From RPQJ01 sp963698735 (GTDB lineage Bacteria; Pseudomonadota; Gammaproteobacteria; Steroidobacterales; Steroidobacteraceae): 64,000 nucleotides of DNA. The position numbers and the translations under genes are program-made. This document shows positions 31,365-40,658 of the stretch, in pieces (position 1 is the stretch's first letter; each line of letters opens with the position of its first letter). The stretch covers positions 1 to 64,000 of the forward strand of contig CAVOSA010000021.1 of assembly GCA_963698735.1 (NCBI GenBank). Direction: 5' to 3'. The notes under the pieces were generated by a model. The model was not told the DNA's origin. It searched no databases and was given only the letters and a program-made list of their open reading frames with translations.

Positions 31365-32782
31365 GGTCCGACCCCATCGCCACTCGCGCGCCGCCACGGT
31401 CCGGAAGTCCCGGCCATGGCCCTGGAACAGAACGCCCGGTACCAGAGCGCGCTGTCCTTGAGCGTCCTGCGCTGAGTGGCGTAATCGACGTAGACGAGCC
31501 CGAAGCGCTTGCTGTAGCCGTCGGCCCACTCGAAATTATCGAGCAGGCTCCAGACGAAGTAGCCGCGCACGTCGACCCCGCTCTCGATCGCGTCCGCCAT
31601 CGCGGCAATGTGCCGATGCAGGTAGCGAATTCGATCGGCGTCGGCGACGCGTCCGTCCACCAGGCGATCCCGATAGGCGGCGCCGTTTTCCGTGACATAG
31701 ATTGGCGGCAGGCGATAGTCGGCCTTCAGACGCAGCAGCAACTCGGTCAATCCGGCCGGGAATACTTCCCAACCCATGTCGGTGACTTCCTTGCCGGAGC
31801 CGATGGGGTCGAGCGGCGCTCCGGTGCCGGAGAGGTTGCGCGTGTAGTAATTGATGCCGAGGAAGTCCAGCGGCTGCCGGATCGCCGCCATGTCCCCCGG
31901 CGCAATCTGCGGCGCGTCCCGGCCCAGGAATTCCAGCACATCTTCCGGATAGGTTCCGCGCAGGAGCGCATCCATGTACCACCGGATCGTCAGCCCGTCA
32001 TCAAGACGCGCCTTGGCAAGGTCCTCCGCCGAATCCGTGGCCGCATGAATGGGCGCTTGGTTCAGCACGATGCCCAGCGGTGCAGAGCAGTGCTGCGCGC
32101 GCAGCGCCTGCACGGCGACGCCGTGACTCAACAGCAAATGATGCGAGACCTGCATCGCCGACTTCTGGCTCTTCAGGCCGGGCGCGAAGATCCCGGCCTC
32201 GTGGCCGAGGACCGCCACGACCCAAGGTTCATTGTGCGTGGCGATCGAGGCCGCGCGGTTCCCAAAGCGGCGCGCAACCTCTGCTGCATAGTCGGCGAAC
32301 CGGCCGACCGTATCGCGATTCATCCAGCCACCGCTTTCCTGCAGTGCCTGCGGCAGGTCCCAGTGGTACAGCGTGAGGTAGGGCGCGACGCCCTGCTCGA
32401 GCAGCCCGTCGATGAGGCGATCGTAGAAGTCGAAGCCCTTCTCGTTCCACTCCCCCGCGCCGAGCGGCTGGACCCGCGGCCACGCGAGCGAGAACCGGTA
32501 GGCCTTTACGCCGAGGCTCGCGATCAACGCGATGTCCTCGCGGACGCGGTGGTAATGATCGCAAGCGCGCTCGCCGCTGCTGCCGTCCTTGATCGCACCA
32601 GGCCGGCGGCAGAACTCATCCCAGATCGAGTCCCCGCGTCCGTCCTCGTGTACGGCTCCCTCGATCTGGTAAGCGCTCGTCGCCACTCCCCAGACGAAAT
32701 TCTGCGGAAAGCGCTGCGCGAGGGCGCTAGCTTCAGGGCCGATCACTGCCTTGCCCGGGTGCTCGTCTGCTTTCATCAGCAT
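31361..32782 (-). CDS. GH1 beta-glucosidase
   Basis: This 473-residue cytoplasmic enzyme releases glucose from short beta-glucosides. The N-terminal GH1 signature FVWGVATSAYQIEGAVHEDGRG is present, with acid/base Glu185 in THNEP and nucleophile Glu365 in YVTENGA. The C-terminal YFVWSLLDNFEWADGY segment lines the substrate pocket. The frame is open far upstream, but the ATG at 32782 (MLMKADEHPG) gives the normal family length; the ATG at 32776 is an alternative. In this operon it should finish the breakdown of laminaribiose and longer oligomers to glucose. Confidence 0.93.
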   Translation of the reverse strand: MLMKADEHPGKAVIGPEASALAQRFPQNFVWGVATSAYQIEGAVHEDGRGDSIWDEFCRRPGAIKDGSSGERACDHYHRVREDIALIASLGVKAYRFSLAWPRVQPLGAGEWNEKGFDFYDRLIDGLLEQGVAPYLTLYHWDLPQALQESGGWMNRDTVGRFADYAAEVARRFGNRAASIATHNEPWVVAVLGHEAGIFAPGLKSQKSAMQVSHHLLLSHGVAVQALRAQHCSAPLGIVLNQAPIHAATDSAEDLAKARLDDGLTIRWYMDALLRGTYPEDVLEFLGRDAPQIAPGDMAAIRQPLDFLGINYYTRNLSGTGAPLDPIGSGKEVTDMGWEVFPAGLTELLLRLKADYRLPPIYVTENGAAYRDRLVDGRVADADRIRYLHRHIAAMADAIESGVDVRGYFVWSLLDNFEWADGYSKRFGLVYVDYATQRRTLKDSALWYRAFCSRAMAGTSGPWRRASGDGVGP

Positions 32783-32910
32783 GGTGTCATTCGCGGCGTT
32801 CGGCGGGGCGGTCGAGTTGCTGGCGAGGCGGCCACGGCTGTCAGCGAACCGCAGATCGCTTAGATGCTGCTCGTGATGGTGCTGGTCTTCTGACCCGACT
32901 GCCGATACTC

Positions 32911-35238
32911 TCAGCGGGTTCGTACCAGTGACCGCGGCGCGACATCGACGGACTTGCCGGTGCTGAACGTCACTTTTATGGGCGAGCTCCGTGCGTTGTA
33001 GGCGAGGTAGGTCCGCGCGCCGCTCTTGTCCTTGAACACCGCGTACAGGGGCGTGTCGGCCGTGACCGACAAATCGGGCGTGCCCATCTCCCTGAGACTC
33101 GCAAGCCAGTACGCGGTGTGCGAGCGGGTCTCGCCCCATTCGACGTTGCCCTTGCGGTTCCAGAGTGCGAAGCCAGCCTCAGGATCGCCGAGTGCGGCGT
33201 ACGAAGCTACGATGTCCTGCCAGATGTCCGCAGGCGTGCCGTCGCTCACGCCGCGCGCTTGGTACGCCTTGACCTCGGCCGGCAGCGCGTCCACGACGCT
33301 CTTGACGTATTCGGGCTTCGCGCCCAGGTAAGTCGAGGCCGGCGTGATCGGCAGCAGGTTGATGCCGAAGATCTGCCGCGGTTCCTGGGTCCACCAGGTG
33401 TTGTAGGCGTACTTGCCGCCGAACACCATGCTGGCAAACGGCTTGCCGTATTCCGGCGCCAGCACCTGCCGGTCCAGGTCGAACCAGTACTGGTTGACGG
33501 AGGCGATCTCGCTCGTCAGCAGGAAGGCACCGAGATCGCGCAGCTTGCGGTCGCCGGTCGCCTCGCCCCAGAGCATCAAGCCCGCCCAGGCGTTCACCGC
33601 CTCGGACGACGACTCCTGGTTGTTGCCGGCATCGAAGTTCGCATCACCCGAAGCCCACGAATGGCCCTCGTAGGGGTCAAAGTTGCGCAGGAACGGGAAG
33701 TCCGCCCGGCCGCGCTCGTCGGTGGCGATGTCCGCGATGATCTTGCCGACCATGCCACCCCACTTCTGCTGTGACGCCCAGTCGGGGTCACGGAGTGCGA
33801 CGTGCGCCGCGCCCATCAGCCAGTAGCCGTAGTGGAAGTGATGGTCGTTCATGGCCTTGATGCTGCCGAACTCCTCGGGGACACCGACGAATGTTCCCAG
33901 CGTGGAGTCCTGGGCGAAGTACGTGGATCCCCGTCCGTCGAACCAGGACTCCAGGCGCTTCTTGAGCAGCGCGAGGAGGTCGTCGCGCATCTTGGTCTTG
34001 CCCTCGGCCTCGGCCACGCTCATCAGCTGCGCAGTCGCCCCGAGACCCTTGCCGACATAGTAGGTGCCGCGACCATTCTTGTTGAAGAGCTGAGGAGCCT
34101 TGGCCATGTCTCCGACCAGTAGGCTGCCGACGTCCTCCTTGTTCGCCGGGTCCTGCAGGCCGGCCCACATGGGGACGAAGCCCTTGTAGGCGCGCTCGAG
34201 AGTGAAGCTGTTGCCCGGCACCAGGCGGATGCGGCCGCGGACCGTGTCGTACCCGTGCTTCGAAGGATGATCGGAGACGACACTCGACCAATGATGGGGA
34301 TAGAGACCCATCAACGTCGTCAGGTTCTCGCCTTCCTTGGCCACCGTCTGCACGCGGTAGACCGATCGAACCTTGCTGGCGGCCTCATCGTAGGACCACT
34401 CCACGCGGGTGTCGGTCGGAAACGCATAGGCGACGGCGAGGAAGTCGCTGAGCGTCGTGTCACTCGCGTCCGGGAGCCCGGCCACCGAGAAGTAACGCGC
34501 GGCGGCCGGCAGGCGCAGCACCAGCTCGGTCGGCTGCGACCACTCCCAGGTCGCTCCGGTGGGCGCGAATATCGCGTAGGACTTGCCGGCGACCGTGACT
34601 CCAACGACCCGCTTGTCACGCGCCGCGTCCGTCGGGTTCGAAAAGATCTCCGGCTTGGACGCGAAACTGAAGCGCACATCGCCGGTGCTGGACTCGTAGT
34701 AGCTGAAGGGACTGCCGTGCAGAACCGTGGCAGTGAGTGATTCGCCCTGGCCAGCAGCCATGCTGACCTGCGCAAGCCAGTCAGAAAACTTCGACAACCG
34801 GGCGTCCTTAGGCTTGAAGCCGACCGGCGAGACGACGATCGCAGGCACATGCGGGTAACTGAGCTCGAGGCTGCCGCCCTCGTTGGCGAATCGCTTGCTC
34901 GGCAAGCCGATCTCGAATCCTGCCTCGGTCGCACGGTAGGTCATCGGATGGGCGTGGATGACCTGGGACCAGCGCTGGAACATCACCGACGAATACCACT
35001 GGTTGGTGGGCGCGGCCTTCCCGACCGCCTCGCCGCTGACGAACTCCGCGACCGGCAGAGGTCCATCGCCGCCCTTCAACTTGGTGTGGTAGCCGCCGAG
35101 TCCGATTCTGGCGTCCGGGTCCGCGGCCCAGCTAACGCCCGCGCTGCCCAGCAACGTCAGTCCGCCGGCAACGAGCGCCGCGGACCTCGCGAACATCATG
35201 AGCCGCCGGCCCCGAGAAATCGCGTGGCTCATGTGCAT
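32911..35238 (-). CDS. Secreted GH81 endo-beta-1,3-glucanase
   Basis: The 775-residue protein has a signal peptide (about residues 15-38, ending SAGVSWA). The rest is a GH81 catalytic chain, with APTNQWYSSVMF near the start, the active-site segment KAMNDHHFHYGYWLMGAA and the glutamate-rich GNNQESSSEAVNAWAG. GH81 enzymes cut beta-1,3-glucan internally with inversion. The ATG at 35238 has GAGGG eight bases upstream, 11 bp after the porin stop. It is the main secreted depolymerase of this operon, feeding the porin and the inner-membrane transporter. Confidence 0.93.
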   Translation of the reverse strand: MHMSHAISRGRRLMMFARSAALVAGGLTLLGSAGVSWAADPDARIGLGGYHTKLKGGDGPLPVAEFVSGEAVGKAAPTNQWYSSVMFQRWSQVIHAHPMTYRATEAGFEIGLPSKRFANEGGSLELSYPHVPAIVVSPVGFKPKDARLSKFSDWLAQVSMAAGQGESLTATVLHGSPFSYYESSTGDVRFSFASKPEIFSNPTDAARDKRVVGVTVAGKSYAIFAPTGATWEWSQPTELVLRLPAAARYFSVAGLPDASDTTLSDFLAVAYAFPTDTRVEWSYDEAASKVRSVYRVQTVAKEGENLTTLMGLYPHHWSSVVSDHPSKHGYDTVRGRIRLVPGNSFTLERAYKGFVPMWAGLQDPANKEDVGSLLVGDMAKAPQLFNKNGRGTYYVGKGLGATAQLMSVAEAEGKTKMRDDLLALLKKRLESWFDGRGSTYFAQDSTLGTFVGVPEEFGSIKAMNDHHFHYGYWLMGAAHVALRDPDWASQQKWGGMVGKIIADIATDERGRADFPFLRNFDPYEGHSWASGDANFDAGNNQESSSEAVNAWAGLMLWGEATGDRKLRDLGAFLLTSEIASVNQYWFDLDRQVLAPEYGKPFASMVFGGKYAYNTWWTQEPRQIFGINLLPITPASTYLGAKPEYVKSVVDALPAEVKAYQARGVSDGTPADIWQDIVASYAALGDPEAGFALWNRKGNVEWGETRSHTAYWLASLREMGTPDLSVTADTPLYAVFKDKSGARTYLAYNARSSPIKVTFSTGKSVDVAPRSLVRTR

Positions 35239-35249
35239 GACGTCCACCC

Positions 35250-36605
35250 TCAGAAGTTGAGATTCACACCGATGGTGAGGAAATTGCCCGACTCGCTGGT
35301 GCGCGGATCCACGCCGCCAAAGGCAATGTTGCTGGGCATGCTCAACGGCGCCGGGCCCTGGCGTCCGTACATCACCCGGCCGAGACCGCCGTAGACCTCC
35401 GTCTTGAACAGCGCGCCGGCGAGGGAGAAATCGGGCATGTCACGGTAGATGCCAAGGTTCAGGAACAGCGCGGTGTTGTCCTGGCCCCACTCCACCGGAT
35501 TGTCGGTACTTGCCTTGTTCATGTACACGCCACCGGCGGTGTAGACCCACTTGCCGCGCGTGTAGGCCGCGCCGAGCATCACGTCGTACACGACCGCGTC
35601 GTACACCGCGTCCAGTTCGTCGGAATAGTTGAACCCCGGTTGGTCCCAGAAGCACTGGCTCTCCACTGTCGATACCGGACCGAAGTCGCACTGCTGCGCC
35701 TGGCCGGACCATTCGCTGCGCTTCAGGCCGTAGGTAAACTTCCACTTCTCGTTCATCCAGTAGTTGCCCTGCAGGATCAGCACGTTCTCGGACGGATCTT
35801 CGTACTCCGGCGAGGAGACCTGGCCGTTGGTATTGCCCTGCGCACCGTAGAACGCGCCTTTCGAGAACGAGCTCTGGCGCCCGCCGTCGCTGTCCTGGTA
35901 GATCAGTTCAACCAGATTCTTCTCGTTCGAGTACTGGATGAAGATCTCGTACAGCTTCGGGTCGGGCGGGCCTTCCAGCAGCGACTCGGGATTCAGCGGC
36001 TTGCGTTCGTCGGCTTGCGCGTAACTCGCCTCGAAGCGGATCTTGCCGAGCGGGAACTCGAACTCCTTGGTCCCGTAGCGGATGGCTTCCGGGTAGACAC
36101 CATAGCCGGCACCCGACTCCGCCCAGGGGCTCGAGAGACCGAGCGGATACGCGAACGAGTCGGTGCGCGTCCACGAGCGAGAGGAAAACTTGCCGACCTG
36201 CAGCGTGCCGTATTGCGGGTGCGACGCGCCTGCGTAGAGGTCGGTCATCCAGTTGTCAAAGATGTCCGCATCCGTGTTGCGCATCCGGCCGCTGGTCTTC
36301 GCCTCGATCTTCACGGCATTGTCGAACTCGTGAGACGCGCCGAGCGTGAGCTGCATGAGGAACAGGTTGCGGCCCGTGGTTTCCGAGTCGCCGCCCTGGT
36401 TCAGCATCGGGTCCGGTGGCGACAGCACGCCGCGCGGATCGTAGGGTGACCTGTTCACCAGGCCTGCGGAACAGTTGTCGCAGAGGGAGTACTCGTCCTT
36501 GACGAATCCCACGATCTCGAAAGGACCGTACTGAGCCGCCAGCGCCGGGGCAGCGAGCAGCACCGTAGCGACCGCCAGGGATCGACTGAGAGCGTAGGTA
36601 TTCAC
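35250..36605 (-). CDS. Outer-membrane porin, probably for glucan oligosaccharides
   Basis: The 451-residue protein has a signal peptide (ending APALA, about residue 21). The barrel pattern follows throughout and the chain ends in the outer-membrane signature FLTIGVNLNF. The N-terminal region has a CDNC pair. It resembles DcaP-like/trimeric porins rather than TonB receptors: no plug domain is present. The GTG at 36605 with GGGAG upstream gives the leader. Between the GH17-CBM lipoprotein and GH81 genes, it is best read as the channel that lets laminari-oligosaccharides into the periplasm. Specificity is inferred from context. Confidence 0.8.
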   Translation of the reverse strand: MNTYALSRSLAVATVLLAAPALAAQYGPFEIVGFVKDEYSLCDNCSAGLVNRSPYDPRGVLSPPDPMLNQGGDSETTGRNLFLMQLTLGASHEFDNAVKIEAKTSGRMRNTDADIFDNWMTDLYAGASHPQYGTLQVGKFSSRSWTRTDSFAYPLGLSSPWAESGAGYGVYPEAIRYGTKEFEFPLGKIRFEASYAQADERKPLNPESLLEGPPDPKLYEIFIQYSNEKNLVELIYQDSDGGRQSSFSKGAFYGAQGNTNGQVSSPEYEDPSENVLILQGNYWMNEKWKFTYGLKRSEWSGQAQQCDFGPVSTVESQCFWDQPGFNYSDELDAVYDAVVYDVMLGAAYTRGKWVYTAGGVYMNKASTDNPVEWGQDNTALFLNLGIYRDMPDFSLAGALFKTEVYGGLGRVMYGRQGPAPLSMPSNIAFGGVDPRTSESGNFLTIGVNLNF

Positions 36606-36660
36606 AGCGGTCTCCCGAAGCAACTGTTTGAAGTCGTCATTGTGTGCGGCATGGGACGGC

Positions 36661-39600
36661 TCACTCGAACGAGACGGAGCCACGAGTGAAGCCGGTCGCG
36701 TACTCGGTGCCGACCCTCACCGTGGTATTCACCTGCGGGAAGATCGCCTGCACGTGGACTTCGCCTATCGGCTTGGCCAGTGCTTCCGCCAGGGTAGTGA
36801 CCCCGGAGCTGAAGCCGCCGCCATTGCAGGCCTGGGCGAGGACCATCGTGTTCAAGGCGACCGTGTACTGCGTCAAATCGGCCGTGGTCGGCGTCAGCGG
36901 CTTTTCCACGAGAATCTGGCAGAACCCACCGGAGCCGTTCGCGTAGACCTGGCTGCCGATGAGGCGCACGGTCAGTGCCTTGTTGGTCGCCTGCTGGAAC
37001 CACTCCGCGGCCATCCCGAGTTCGATCTTGAGGTTGGCCTGGCCGTTGAGCGTCACTCCCGCGTTCGGCGCCGCAATGGTGTAGCCGGGTGCGGCCGTGA
37101 AGATGCCCATGTAGCCGTCGGTGGTGGGAGCTGAGGTGGCGACGACGAGGTAGATGTAGGAATCCGCCGCGGGGACTGCCCCGGCGCCATCGACGAACCC
37201 ACCACCCGCGTAGGTGTTGGTGTAATTGGTGAAGTTCCCGCTGTAGAAGCCCCACTCGCCACCTTCGACCGTACGGTTGTTGGACGCGAAGCCGGAGGCG
37301 AAGACGATCGGACCGCCACTGACGCTGCCAGTCGTGTACTTCAACTCGTCGAAGTAGAAAGTCAGGTTGCTGGCCGGCGGCGCGGTGGTCGAGAACACCG
37401 GGAACAAGCTCACCTTGTTGTAGGTGTTGGCCGGGTTGTAGACCCCGTTGACCGGCGTCGCAAAGTCGAACGACAGCGTCTCCCACTCGTTCGCCCTGGT
37501 CGTCAGGGCGTCCTTCTCCAGGTAGACGGCGTTGTTCGCGGCGTCTTCCAGCTTCAGGCGAACCGACAAGCCGGCCGCCGGCGCGTAGACGCGCAGCGTC
37601 ACCACCTTGTTCGTCGAGAGGTCGAACCTCGGCACCGACCTGTCCGCGTCGACGGTGTAGATCGTGGCACCGGCCCATGGCTGGCCGGTCGGGCCCTTGA
37701 CGAACTTCGCCACCTTGTTGGTCGCATCGACCGGGTCGTCGGCCTGCGCCGCAGACACCAGGCCCTCGAACGGCTCGTACTTGACGCTGGCGCTCGAGAA
37801 GTCGATGCACGGCGCGCTGCAGGTCCCGGTGTTGCCAGAGGGTCCGCTGGTGCCGGCGACAAACTTCATGTCATCGAAGTAGTACGTGCGGGCTCCGACG
37901 GCCGAACCGGCCTGGCCGAAATCGAAGAAGATGATCAGGCGGTTGTAGTTGTAGGCCGGGTTCAGGGCGGGAGTGCCGCTGACCTGGTTGGCGAAGTCGA
38001 AGGTCAGAGTCTCCCAGGCGTTGGCCACGGTGGTCACCGCTTCGGTCTCGACCGAGCGACTCGTGTCCTGGATGCTCTCGACCTTGAGCCGCACGCGGAT
38101 ACCGGCAGCGGGCGAATACACCCGTACCGTCATTCTCGTGTTCGTCGCGGTGAACGGGATCGTGCCGACCGTCAGGCTTGGTCCCGTGGACACGACCGTT
38201 CCAGCGAACGTCTCGGCGGTGGACGAACGGTTGACCCGGACCACCGTGTTGGCGACGCTGGTTGGATCGGGCTGCAGCGATGAATCCTCCGCGCCGCCGA
38301 AGCCGGTCAGCGTGTAGACGACACCGGCGGAGTCGAAGCTGAGGTCGCTGAACGGGCCGACGGGAAGACCGCCACCGCCGATGAACGCGATGTCGTCGAA
38401 GTAGTATGTCTGGGCGCCGGCCGTGGCGCCGGTCACGCCGAAGTTGAAGAAGATGATCACCCGGTTGTAGGCGAAGCCCGGGTTCAAGGCGGGCGTGCCG
38501 CTGACCGGATTGGCGAAGTCGAAGGTCAGCGTCTCCCACGCGTTGGCTCTCGTGGTGACTGCCTCGGTCTCCACGGAGCGCGCCGCGTTCGCCGAGTCCT
38601 CGACCTTGAGTCGCACGCGGATGCCCGCGGCGGGCGAGTAAACGCGCACGGTCATGCGCGTGTTGGTCGCGTCGAACGGTATGGTCCCGACGGTCAGGCC
38701 GGCGGTACCGACGACGGTTCCGGCAAAGGATTCGGCCGTCGCCGCGCGGTTGACCCGCGCCACCCTGTTGGCTCCACCGGCCGGATCCGCCACGACCTGG
38801 GAATCCTCGGCGCCCCCGAAACCAACCAGCGCGTAGTTGATGGAAGGCGAGTCGAAGGTCACCGTGGAAAACGGCGGCGGGTTGAAATAGCCGGCACCGG
38901 CGTACAGGTCGCTATTGCAGGCGGGGCCGGCCGGCAGGCCACACAGTGCGTAACGCGCGCGCCGCCCGATGTCCCACAGGCCCCAGCCGTCGTCGATGCC
39001 TTTCCACTGCTCGTCGAAAGCCTGGAAATAGAAAATCGTGGGCGGGCCGCCGGCCGAACCCTGCCAGGAGGGATACCCGCCTGGATTGCCGTACAGCAGG
39101 TCGAAGTACCACTTCGCGTTCGGGGGCAGCGCCGCGAACTGCTCGATCTCCGCCGCAGGGTTGGTCTGGCGGGCCTTCCAGCCGGTCTCGCCTACCACGA
39201 TCGGCATCGAGTCGCCGACGCTCACCGTGACGCCGTTCGCGCCGACATAACGGTAGGCCACGACCTCGCCGTACCACTCCTTCAGGGCGACGAGCGAAGT
39301 CTCCATCATGGCCTTCGCGCGGGCCGGCCCCGCGGGGACGCCGGTCTGCTGCCAGTCCCAGACCGTGTAGCTGAACGGATACATGTGGATCGCCGCGAAA
39401 TCGAGCAACGGCAGGATCGTGTCCGGCTTGACCGGGACCCGGTCGCCGCCGCCGCCCGACTTGCCGGCATAGAAGGTCCAGTCGTCATCGGCGGTGACCG
39501 GCTGCTTCACCTGGCTGCGGATCGTGCGGATGTAGCCTTCGAGGCAGGGCAGGGGCATGAACTTCGAGAAGAACGACGTCTCGTTGCCGACGCTGATCGT

Positions 39601-40317
39601 GACGACGTTCGGGTACTTGGACAGATTGCTGATCAGGTAGGCGATGTTGAAGTCGTTCGCCGGATCGCTGCATGAGGTGAGGCCCTTCAGGTCGAGCCCG
39701 AGCTGAAACTTCATGTCCGGGAAGTTCTGCGCTGCGACGCGCAGGATCTTCTCGGCCACCACATCGGTCGACGGGGCCTTGGCGCCGAACAGCCGCAGCA
39801 AGTTGAAGCCGGCCAGGTCCAGCAGCGTGAGGTCCTGCAGAATCTCGGCGTCGCTGGGCACCTCTGATGTAATGGGTCCACCAGCGGTCCGATACGGGCT
39901 GTAGTTGACGGCCTTGCCCGTGCTGTAGATCGCAGGCAGCGGCCGCCGGGTGAAGGTGTACGGCACACAGGTCACCGTCACGCTGGTGACGTCGATGCCC
40001 GGCGCCGTGCCGGTGCCGTTCGTCACGGTGCAGGTCTGCCCTGCTGGCTGGTTCGCGACAACAACTGCGTAGTTGCTGCCACTCGCAATCTGCAACGGAA
40101 ACGTGAACGAGCCGTTCCCGGAAATGGCAAGCCTGTCGCGACCATTGTTCCACAGGGCCAGGTCGCCCCCGGTGAAGCCCGAGACCCCGCCGCGAATCGT
40201 CACGAACTGGGAGTCGCCGTCCCAGTTCTGGCTCGAGCCGCACGCTGCGAGCGCGAGAGACATGCCGAGCACGGCGATGCGCCGTAACGAACACAGTGTC
40301 GACGCGACGGTCCGCAT
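36661..40317 (-). CDS. GH17 lipoprotein with multiple carbohydrate-binding modules
   Basis: The 1218-residue lipoprotein (lipobox LALAAC, Cys26) has a short beta-domain and then a GH17 catalytic barrel (about 120-480), with acid/base Glu246 in TISVGNET and nucleophile Glu377 in VVGETGW. Three jelly-roll modules follow (about 490-960), each with an ARSVETEAVTT- or WETLTFDF-type core, and a C-terminal binding-like domain ends the chain. It should be a surface beta-1,3-glucanase or transglycosylase that grips its polymer. The ATG at 40317 gives the lipoprotein leader. It is the first gene of the long minus-strand operon, with a LacI-type site about 190 bp upstream. One of its modules is nearly identical to one in the lipoprotein at 23617. 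Confidence 0.9.
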   Translation of the reverse strand: MRTVASTLCSLRRIAVLGMSLALAACGSSQNWDGDSQFVTIRGGVSGFTGGDLALWNNGRDRLAISGNGSFTFPLQIASGSNYAVVVANQPAGQTCTVTNGTGTAPGIDVTSVTVTCVPYTFTRRPLPAIYSTGKAVNYSPYRTAGGPITSEVPSDAEILQDLTLLDLAGFNLLRLFGAKAPSTDVVAEKILRVAAQNFPDMKFQLGLDLKGLTSCSDPANDFNIAYLISNLSKYPNVVTISVGNETSFFSKFMPLPCLEGYIRTIRSQVKQPVTADDDWTFYAGKSGGGGDRVPVKPDTILPLLDFAAIHMYPFSYTVWDWQQTGVPAGPARAKAMMETSLVALKEWYGEVVAYRYVGANGVTVSVGDSMPIVVGETGWKARQTNPAAEIEQFAALPPNAKWYFDLLYGNPGGYPSWQGSAGGPPTIFYFQAFDEQWKGIDDGWGLWDIGRRARYALCGLPAGPACNSDLYAGAGYFNPPPFSTVTFDSPSINYALVGFGGAEDSQVVADPAGGANRVARVNRAATAESFAGTVVGTAGLTVGTIPFDATNTRMTVRVYSPAAGIRVRLKVEDSANAARSVETEAVTTRANAWETLTFDFANPVSGTPALNPGFAYNRVIIFFNFGVTGATAGAQTYYFDDIAFIGGGGLPVGPFSDLSFDSAGVVYTLTGFGGAEDSSLQPDPTSVANTVVRVNRSSTAETFAGTVVSTGPSLTVGTIPFTATNTRMTVRVYSPAAGIRVRLKVESIQDTSRSVETEAVTTVANAWETLTFDFANQVSGTPALNPAYNYNRLIIFFDFGQAGSAVGARTYYFDDMKFVAGTSGPSGNTGTCSAPCIDFSSASVKYEPFEGLVSAAQADDPVDATNKVAKFVKGPTGQPWAGATIYTVDADRSVPRFDLSTNKVVTLRVYAPAAGLSVRLKLEDAANNAVYLEKDALTTRANEWETLSFDFATPVNGVYNPANTYNKVSLFPVFSTTAPPASNLTFYFDELKYTTGSVSGGPIVFASGFASNNRTVEGGEWGFYSGNFTNYTNTYAGGGFVDGAGAVPAADSYIYLVVATSAPTTDGYMGIFTAAPGYTIAAPNAGVTLNGQANLKIELGMAAEWFQQATNKALTVRLIGSQVYANGSGGFCQILVEKPLTPTTADLTQYTVALNTMVLAQACNGGGFSSGVTTLAEALAKPIGEVHVQAIFPQVNTTVRVGTEYATGFTRGSVSFE
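37334..37840 (-). repeat. 507-bp module shared with the CBM lipoprotein (copy 2)
   Basis: This is the partner of 25217-25723, with about eleven mismatches over 507 bp. The two copies encode the same binding-module sequence, including FSSASVKYEPFEGLVSAAQ and FDELKYT. Confidence 0.9.
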
Positions 40318-40503
40318 GATGTTCACCGCTTGCTTGTCCTGGATAAATGATTCTGATCGCGCGTGCTGCCCGGATGGCCGGACGAGGCCTCGTGCAGCTG
40401 GTAGTTCTGTCCGGCTCATCTGCATCCCCCACTTGCCGCGCGGCTCCGGTCCGTTGCGGGTCGAGACGCCGAGTGGCGCACTCCCTGGCGACCGTGAACG
40501 CTA

Positions 40504-40517
40504 TGAAAGCGCTTGCA
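40504..40517. promoter_or_regulatory. LacI-family operator between glucanase operon and lacI-type gene
   Basis: TGAAAGCGCTTGCA is a near-perfect 14-bp palindrome in the 341-bp divergent region between the GH17-CBM gene (start 40317) and the regulator (start 40659). It can control both directions. I saw no other feature in this gap. Confidence 0.8.
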
Positions 40518-40658
40518 GAAACTAGCGGACCCCCGGCACCCTTGTCAATCGCTGCCCCATCCGGTACTCATCTACGTGTGTATTGTGTTGCGGCGCGGCA
40601 AACTTCTCCCTGGAGAAGCCGGCAGCACAAGCGCCACGAACAGCCAAGGAATCGAAGA

